Below, in pieces: positions 57,001 through 64,000 of a DNA stretch of 64,000 nt. Origin of the DNA: Anomaloglossus baeobatrachus (taxonomy: Eukaryota; Chordata; Amphibia; Anura; Aromobatidae); the NCBI RefSeq assembly GCF_048569485.1, contig NC_134360.1:202518692-202582691 (forward strand). Direction: 5' to 3'. Within the stretch, counting starts at the first letter, position 1. Each line of letters opens with the position of its first letter. The notes under the pieces were generated by a model, which saw only the letters and a list, made by a program, of their open reading frames with translations, did not search any database and was not told the DNA's origin. A program made the translations under genes and the position numbers.

Positions 57001-58629
57001 TTACCCCCCCGTCTAGGGCCCCTCCCTCGCCTGCGCCTGAAGGCCGCCACCAAACCTGGGGCGCGGACATGCTCCTCCAATTCCCAGGACCTATGCTCCG
57101 GGCCACGATCGACCCACTCCACGAGGAAGTACCTCTTGCCCTGTACAATTTTTGTTCTTACTAGCTTCGCTACTTCAGGGTCGTCGGATGAGAAGCCAAC
57201 CTGGGACAGCAGAGACCCCGAGGTTTTAGGTCGTACGGGTTTCAGGAGAGATACATGAAAAGTATTAGAAATAGCCCAGCGCGGAGGGAGCTGGAGTCGA
57301 TATGTTACCGTGGTTACCTGCTCTATTACTGTAAACGGGCCAAGGTACCTAGGAGCAAACTCGGCTGTCTGTACCGGAAGGTTAATATGTTTAGAAGACA
57401 GCCACACTAGGTCACCAGGTGCGAAAGATGGCACAGGATATGGAAGACCCGCAGGCCTCCGCCTGAACGGTATATTATACGCACACGACGTACGGACTCC
57501 CATATTCTTCTGTACATCCTGAGCTACCGCCGGCCCCCAATAATGCCTGACCGCAGGGTCTCTGGTCCTGTCGACCCTGAAGTGACCCCTGCTTTTGGAA
57601 GCACGATCCCATGACAGCACATCATTCCGTGGGTCAGGGGGAATGAGGGTCTTACCAGGTGGCCCCTGGTCTAGGGAAACGGAAGTGACCCTCCTCACGC
57701 TGACCGGAGATGGAACAAGACACTGTGTTTCTTCCGATGGTTTCGAACATCGGGTGTCTACATGTCCCCTCTGCCCACAGGTAAAGCAATCGACCGACGG
57801 CCGAGAACCTGTGGTAGAGGAGACCACTGTGGAGATTTCCATGGGCTCCACAGAATCGTCAATAGAGCTGGCTGGGAGACCGGTCTGGTGGGGAAGGGAA
57901 GTCAGAGGCTCTGTAGACCAGGAAGACGTGGGTGCCGAAGAGACCTCGAGCCTCCGCTCCGCGTGGCGGATGTCTATGCGAGAGGCAAGCCGAATCAAGG
58001 CCTCTAAGGTGGTCGGCACGTCACGCGTGGCCAGCGCGTCTTTGACGAACCCTGCCAGACCCTCCCAGAACACAGGTACCAGGACTTTATCTGGCCAGTC
58101 CAGCTCTGCGGCGAGTATCCTGAATTGTACTGCAAAGTCCCCGACTGAAGTGGACCTTTGCCGAAGGCGTAGGAGCCGCAGCGCGGAGTCGTGGGTGACT
58201 TGAGGCCCGAGGAACACCTTTCTCATGGCCTCAAGATAAACTGGAAGGTGATTCACCACCCGATCTCCGCGCTCCCACAACGGCGTGGACCACTTTAGCG
58301 CTTTCCCTGTGAGCAGGGACTGGACGAAGGCTACCTTCGCCTTCTCAGTAGCGTAATCAGTCGCGGACAACTCCAAGTAGGTGGTAACCTGGTTTATGAA
58401 ACCACGGCACTCAGAGCTGTCCCCGCTGAAGCGCTCTGGGAGCGCAAGGCGAGGCGACCTTCCGCACAATTCCACCGCTTGAGTAGCCGCCTGGGTGGCG
58501 ACTGTTGCTAGAGCAGCCTTATTGGGGGAAGACCGCTCCACTGCTGCCATTCGTGACTCCAACTGCTGCACAGAACGCAGCAACTGCTGCTGCTCTTCCG
58601 CCATAGCCAGACCTTTGGCGCGACCGTAA

Positions 58630-59703
58630 TGTTACGAGGGGGACCCGGGGAAGCGTGCCAAGATGGGAAATGGACAGCTTCCGCCGGTCAAGGTCCACTG
58701 TGCGGTGTAAGGGACCGCCGCTATGGTCAGGAAAGAGTGAGCGGGTTGCTACTAGTGATCGTCTGGAATGTCACAGACGATCTATGTACACCGATCTGCC
58801 CTAACCTGTGAGGGTTGTATGGCACAGATCTCACGGCTCGGTGTACCTGTTGCACGGGGAAGCACAGAGGTGCCCACGCACGTGTGCCAGTGGAAGTCAC
58901 GAGAATATGGCACGAGGGTAGCACAGAGATGCCCACGCACGTGTGCTTTCAATAACCAGGTGAGTCCAATGGAGACTTGAGGAGCTCACCTGGGACAGGA
59001 ACACGGCCTGTTGACGGGGGTACTGCCGGAGCAGCAAGGCAGGAACACGGCCTGCAAACGAGGTACTGCCGGAGCAGCAAGGGCCAAGCCCACAAGAGAC
59101 AGTAATGCCTGAGCAGTGGCGTGGCAGCACGCTGCCAGACATCCAAACATAGAAGGACGGTCGCGCACCACCATGATGGCAGGGGGAGCTTTTAAGGAGG
59201 TGTAGCTCCACCCAAGGGCGGGCGCGAGATGGGCGTGACTCAATCAGGGTTCGTGACGTCCTGGCCCAGCCAGTCAGGATTCAGCACATCACCAGCCTCG
59301 TCATGGGGCCGTGTGATATCAGTGAGCGAATCAGAAGACGTCACGTGGAGCACATGCTCATCCTCCTGCCTCTGGGTCATAAAGGCGGGATCCCCGGTTT
59401 CACAATGTGCAGAGACATGGGAAGTCTTGCTGCTTCCCTGAGCATCTATTCTTTGCACACTGCGCAACTTCCCAGAGCCTCCATGATGCTGAGCAGGAGA
59501 GCTCGTGGCAGGCAAGGGATGGGAGACCGCTCCATTCCCTGCAAGGGGAGAACCACTAGGTGTCACCCTTCTGCTGTGTCTCAGAGAAGGCAACTCCTGC
59601 AGTCTCCCAGACCTTTGGTGCTGCTGAGCAGTAGGGCTCGTGGCCGACAAGGAATGGGGGACCACCTCATTCCTTGCAACAAGAGAGCCACGATGTGTAA
59701 TAA
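58630..59703 (-). repeat. 5' LTR of the 55.9-59.7 kb element
   Basis: About 1074 bp, starting TGTTACGAGG and nearly identical by eye to 55919-57000. Confidence 0.9.
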
Positions 59704-60320
59704 TGTGCCCTGTATATAATACCATGCAGTCATGTGCCCTGTATATAATACCATGCAGTCATGTGCCCTGTATATAATACCATGCAGTCATGTGCCCTGT
59801 ATATAATACCATGCAGTCATGTGCCCTGTATATAATACCATGCAGTCATGTGCCCTGTATATAATACCATGCAGTCATGTGCCCTGTATATAATACCATG
59901 CAGTCATGTGCCCTGTATATAATACCATGCAGTCATGTGCCCTGTATATAATACCATGCAGTCATGTGTCCTGTATATAATACCACGCAGTCATGTGCCC
60001 TGTATATAATACCATGCAGTCATGTGCCCTGTATATAATACCATGCAGTCATGTGCCCTGTATATAATACCATGCAGTCATGTTCCCTGTATATAATACC
60101 ATGCAGTCATGTGTCCAGTATATAATACCACGCAGTCATGTGCCCTGTATATAATACCATGCAGTCATGTTCCCTGTATATAATACCATGCAGTCATGTG
60201 CCCTGTATATAATACCATGCAGTCATGTGCCCTGTATATAATCCCATGCAGTCATGTGCCCTGTATATAATACCATGCAGTCATGTGCCCTGTATATAAT
60301 ACCATGCAGTCATGTGCCCT

Positions 60321-61060
60321 GTTGTGAATACACTTAAAAACACCTAAAAGAATTATAAGACTGGCACAAAAATGGGCATCAAAGTGGGCACTGAGGTATG
60401 TTATTGAAGAGGTTAAATGGCTTTGGGCCACACATTTCACACTACAATTACATACCTAGTGATGCCCCACATCAAATTATTGTCACTCCAGCCTGGCCCA
60501 AATGGGTTCTTGGCATCAGAACTGGCATCAAAGTGGGAAAATCGCCAATTTTCAGTTTGTGCAGGTCGGGAATAGATGGGACGGGGTCGGAAATGTGAGG
60601 TCAAATGTGTCTTTTTTGTAATCTCTGCAGATGAGTTGTTCCTGGAAGAAGTTCTGTCAGTCTGGACCAGATGGAAAAGATGGGAAAAGTGAACAATTCC
60701 ATCCGAAAGAACGTCAGCTGTAAGTCACCATCTATAACTGCACTGTGATCTCTTGTATGTGCTGCAGCACCGATATCTACCACTGTATAGTCACCATATA
60801 GCGGTAATATCAGTGTCATCTGCTGAGGTTCCCCTATACCCTAGGATTAGGCTGTGCTACTGTAGTAATTATGGTTACCTGGTTAGGGGCCCACTCTGAT
60901 GTGTCACCCCCCTGAGCTGAACCCCCAGCTACCTCTATATTCTAATCATGAATCGTGGTATCTGTTAAAGGGGCCCACTGGGAATCTTTCCCCCAGGGCC
61001 CACGAAAACCTGGAGCCGACCCTGCATCTGGCATTTGCCAGAATTGCTAGATGGCCAGTC
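60321..61060. other. Right flank of the satellite; mostly unannotated
   Basis: Apart from the candidate exon at 60631-60719, holds repeat-like text (GGGCCCACTGGGAATC, 60973) but no recognised gene. Confidence 0.4.
60631..60719 (+). CDS. Candidate internal exon, unrecognised
   Basis: A strong acceptor (TTTTTTGTAATCTCTGCAG) precedes an 89-bp segment open in one frame, starting MSCSWKKFCQSGPDGKDGKS and followed by CAGCT|GTAAGTC. The hydrophilic Lys/Gly/Asp-rich peptide was not recognised. It may be an exon of an unseen plus-strand gene or chance splice-like signals in non-coding DNA. Only signal quality and the open frame support it. Confidence 0.25.
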
Positions 61061-61545
61061 CGACCCTGATTACAGCTCCTGTCATTGTGCACCTTTGCTA
61101 CTGCATCTGACATTGTGCCTCTTGCCCCTTTGCTACTACACATTGCATTGTATCCCTCGCTCCTCTGCTACTGCGCCTGGCAATGTGCCCCTCTGCTACA
61201 TGCGTATGGTAGGGTTTCCCTCGCCCCTGTACTACTTGCAAAAGGCAGCATGCCCCTCTCCTACTCTGCCTGGCAGCGAGCCTCTCTGTTGTGGCACCTA
61301 GCAGCACGCCACTCTGCTGCAATGCCTGACAGCTCCCCCACTGCCCCTTTGCTACATGCCCCTTACCCCTCTCCTACTACGCCTGGCAGCACGCCTCTCT
61401 CCTGTGGTGGCTGTTAGTGTGCCCATCTGCTGTGGTGCTTCTTGAACCCTTTTCTGCGACTTGCGCCTGGCAGTGGTCCTTTTTCCTCTGCTGCTTGAGC
61501 CTAGCAGTGCAGCCCACACCCCTCTGCTCCTGCGACGTACCACAG
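61060..61545. repeat. Degenerate 25-35-bp tandem repeat
   Basis: Diverged copies of CTCTGCTACTGCGCCTGGCA + GTGCCC words, C/T-rich on plus. Many substitutions and length changes make it older than the other arrays. Confidence 0.75.
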
Positions 61546-61551
61546 GTCCAG

Positions 61552-61860
61552 AGCTGCATCTATAGAGTAACTGATGGCTGGAGGAGCGAGCTTGAGGCTA
61601 GAGAGGCCGAATCAACCCTAATAGAAAAAACTGTCTACTGCGACTCTCTTGTTAGGACCCGTCTGAGGCCGTCGGCTCAAAAAGGCTTCATAGGACAGAC
61701 TTGACACTAGCCCTTCTATCCTACAGGTTCCAAAGGAACCCCGGCCTTCACTTTTACACCCCTGTACAGAGAGACTTACCACAGGCAATGGGTTGCATCT
61801 ACAGAGGAGCTGCTGGCCGGAGGAGCGAGCTTGAGGCTAGTGATAGATTCAACAATAAGT
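61552..61860. repeat. Two-copy diverged direct repeat
   Basis: CCACAGGTCCAGAGCTGCATC...GGAGGAGCGAGCTTGAGGCTAG (from about 61540) recurs near 61778-61842 with substitutions. Its nature was not recognised. Confidence 0.6.
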
Positions 61861-61863
61861 TAA

Positions 61864-61947
61864 CCCTAGAACGCATACCTGGGGCCTCGCAGGCCTACTA
61901 GGTACTTGTTTTCTATGGTAGATTTCTATGATTGCGCATTCTAGGGT
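61864..61947. mobile_element. 84-bp piggyBac-type MITE
   Basis: TTAA | CCCTAGAACGCATACC ... GATTGCGCATTCTAGGG(T) | TTAA. The CCCTAGAA terminus is the classic piggyBac end. One extra T is present before the right TTAA. Not coding. Confidence 0.75.
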
Positions 61948-61954
61948 TTAATAT

Positions 61955-64000
61955 AGCAAACGAAAAGGCAACAGTATTCATCTGCCCGGGTCACAGAAAC
62001 TGATGGACTAACAGGATACAGCAGCCCTCCTATATGAAGATGAAGGCAGCACAGGGGCAAAATACTGATGAGACAACCACTCACAGCCTACCAATTCATG
62101 GAGGGGTGATTGCTCAGTATTAAAATTGCACAGGCATTATGCTTGTATATGGGGCGGGTAATTTAGTGCACAGTGCGCCTGGCTTACAGCCTATTACTGA
62201 AGCCCCCACTATTAGATCAGATGGACTACCCAGCACTCTATCATTGTGTAGCGCCCAGTGGGCAGGAGTTGTCAGGCACGGGGTCTCATACCTGAGTTAC
62301 TCGTCACCGGGTCGGTGTGGTGGTCTTTGATGTCGCGTTGGCCTGCCGGGATTCGTGCCCCAAGGTGTACACCAATAAGGAGGGAAGATGATGGGGATTG
62401 TAGTAGGAAAATTATCGTGATGCCACCTGTGGTAAGCGGCCAGAGATTAGCCGCAGCTGCTGTCACTGTCCTCCGAGGCGGATGATAATAGCAGCCGAAG
62501 ATAGTGTCGCTCCCCACAGGTGGAGCGATCCCCGGGGAGGATGATGAGGGGAGTAGTGATGGCGTAGGGCTTTTGTGCCGAGGTATGGGGCGGAGCTGGC
62601 TATAAGAGTCCGAGTCACATGCTGCGGTTCCAGGTGTCTTTATTCACTCTTTGTGCAGCTCTCCCATGTAGTACTGGTCACTCGCTGTGATGTGCTCCGT
62701 CGAACCTGGTTCCTTCGGAGGTCAGTTTGATGTGATGCTCGGTGGGCCCCTTTCTCCTTGCGCTCTGTTTCCCATGGCTTAAAGCTACTTGGGGACCCCG
62801 GTCTGTCTCGAGTAGTATTCTTGCCCCTATTTGCAGGTGCCGCGGTTCCACAATCGGGCCTGGTTCCATCCAAGGCCCCGGATCCTACATGACACTGTGC
62901 TTTCGGGCTCTGTGTGGCCAGGGAAGCTCGAAACCTTCCCGTCCCAGCAGATTCTGGAAATCCAACTTGAAGTGTGATCTACCCTAGGGCCTTGCACACT
63001 GAGTGGCGCCGGTTCCGACGAAACTACTAAGCTCACACATCGGCAACCGCAAGAACAACTCCTGTGTCCCACTGGAGCTCCGGCAAGATATGTCCACTCC
63101 TTTCCTCTCCTGCTGGAGAACTCCTCCTTTAATAGTTGTGTTGGCTCCTCACTCCCCCTTGTGGCTGCTCCTCCCCTGGGTCCCTGTCACTAGTGGGTGG
63201 TGCCTCCCATGTTTGAAGGCTACCTTAAGACCCTACCCTAGCCCAGTCCCCATTGGGGAGGGCAATCTGGTGGTGTATTTGAGTGTGTAAGTGTTGAAAC
63301 CGGTAACGACCTCTTCCAGATCCAGGTTAAGCACTACATCTTAAATCAGGTGCAGTACTCTGTGGCGACTGAAGACTCAGGGGCGCCACATTTGCACTCC
63401 ACCAGGACAGACACCCTAGTTTACAAGACCAACATAGATGGGATTGGCTGTAATCGAGAATCATGTACATAAAAATATAAATAAATGAGGTATTGGTTAA
63501 TATTTTGGCCAAAATACGCAAGCTCACGACCCAACGTCAAGGGTCCTCATTGTTTTGTGAGTCCCTATACTAAAATTATAAGCAAAGCCACAGAAAAATT
63601 AAAATTTCCCAAAATTTCATTAGTTCAATATAGCAAAAAATGGGCAACAGTATTTCCCTTCCCAGGTCACAGAATGTAATGCAGTAACCGGATGGAGCAG
63701 CCCTCCTTGATAAAGATGGAGGTAACACAGGTGCAAAACACTGATGAGACCACCACTCACAACCTGCCAAATCATGGAGGGGTGATTGCTCAGTATTAAC
63801 ATTGCACACAGAGAAGGCCTGTATAGGGGGCTGGTCACACACATGACGTGCACAGTGCCTGGCTTACAGCCTATTAGTGACGCTCATAGTATTAGATTAG
63901 GCGGGCTGCCCAGCACTCCATCAGTGCACCCCACAATCACAGACACCCTAGTTTACAAGGCCAACATAGCTGGGCTTGGCTGCATCCTGCATCAAAAGAG
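61955..64000 (+). repeat. Tandemly duplicated repeat segment
   Basis: ATATAGCAAACGAAAAGGCA... (61953) and ATATAGCAAAAAATGGGCAA... (63628) begin two diverged copies sharing TGATGAGAC, CATGGAGGGGTGATTGCTCA and CTGGCTTACAGCCTATTA. The first copy is split by a solo LTR and resumes at 63391 (GACACCCTAGTTTACAAG); the second runs off the right edge. Family not recognised. Confidence 0.75.
62247..63390 (+). mobile_element. Solo LTR (LTR-retroelement fossil)
   Basis: TGTAGCGCCC...GGGCGCCACA, 1144 bp, inserted in the repeat segment that resumes on the other side. It has a TATAAGAG box near 62600. A short imperfect flanking duplication (CATTG/ATTTG) is visible. No internal coding part is present, consistent with LTR-LTR recombination. 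Family not assigned. Confidence 0.65.

Larger units (their letters stand above)
55919..59703 (-). mobile_element. Non-autonomous Ty3/Gypsy chromovirus-related fossil
   Basis: A 3.8-kb LTR element in minus orientation in the same satellite, with 5-bp duplication TGTGC (55914-55918 / 59704-59708). LTRs are 58630-59703 (5') and 55919-57000 (3'). The interior holds a gag-like part with zinc knuckle and an integrase-tail/chromodomain part but no recognisable protease, reverse transcriptase or RNase H, so it would depend on a relative. An uninterrupted frame of about 690 codons (56529-58604) covers these parts and runs into the LTR. It belongs to a different family from the 49.2-kb element: LTR sequence and length differ. 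The LTRs are very similar, suggesting youth. Confidence 0.88.
48849..60320. repeat. 29-bp satellite, interrupted twice
   Basis: Unit TGTGCCCTGTATATAATACC + ATGCAGTCA with C/T variants (TGTCC, CACGC). Segments are 48849-49222, 55014-55918 and 59704-60320, about 65 units in total. The two gaps are the LTR elements described separately; array phase resumes across each. Confidence 0.96.

Overview
This window looks like nuclear DNA of an anuran amphibian. The evidence is two intron-split vertebrate genes embedded in very repeat-rich DNA: T2/Kolobok-type TTAA palindromes of the kind known from Xenopus, PIF/Harbinger-like TWA palindromes, hAT, piggyBac, Tc1 and Helitron elements, chromodomain Ty3/Gypsy elements and several minisatellite arrays. 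The species call is inference. No rRNA, tRNA, CRISPR array or prokaryotic operon was seen.

Genes. RWDD3 (minus strand) has its first three coding exons at 13318-13234, 9800-9331 and 2416-2301. Its last exon was not found and is probably beyond the left edge. HCCS, holocytochrome-c synthase (minus strand), is complete: six coding exons between 33116 and 26603 give 268 residues, the length of the human enzyme, with His154 and His211 in register. A probable non-coding HCCS exon 1 ends at a splice donor at 45436. It sits beside a compact promoter (45440-45720) with CRE, NRF1, RFX X-box and ZNF143 motifs. A short plus-strand reading frame with a zinc-ribbon resembling HSCB starts on the other side (45725). 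RWDD3 and HCCS are consecutive on the same strand.

Layout. 1-2300: MITEs downstream of RWDD3 exon 3. 2417-9330: RWDD3 intron 2, with T2-type MITEs, a composite element holding a 21-bp minisatellite, and a 2.8-kb hAT-type element. 9801-13233: RWDD3 intron 1, with about 63 copies of a 34-bp satellite. 13.4-26.6 kb: intergenic, with a degenerate minisatellite, a 5.5-kb inverted duplication (16103-21620) and a nearly intact Tc1 element. 26.6-33.1 kb: HCCS coding exons with MITEs in the introns. 33.1-45.4 kb: HCCS intron 1, with two 3.1-kb non-autonomous Helitrons in inverted orientation and a 24/41-bp array. 45.4-46.1 kb: promoter and short ORF. 46.06-48.66 kb: 58-bp satellite. 48.85-60.32 kb: 29-bp satellite interrupted by two Ty3/Gypsy chromovirus fossils. 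60.3-64 kb: degenerate repeats, a piggyBac MITE and a duplicated segment split by a solo LTR.

The most interesting signals are the inverted Helitron pair, the shared promoter of nuclear mitochondrial genes with tandem arrays on both sides, a CCAAT/GC-box module shared by several unrelated-looking elements, and a consensus 5' splice site (GGTGAGTA) that recurs in at least six repeat families. All calls were made by reading the sequence; no database search was run.
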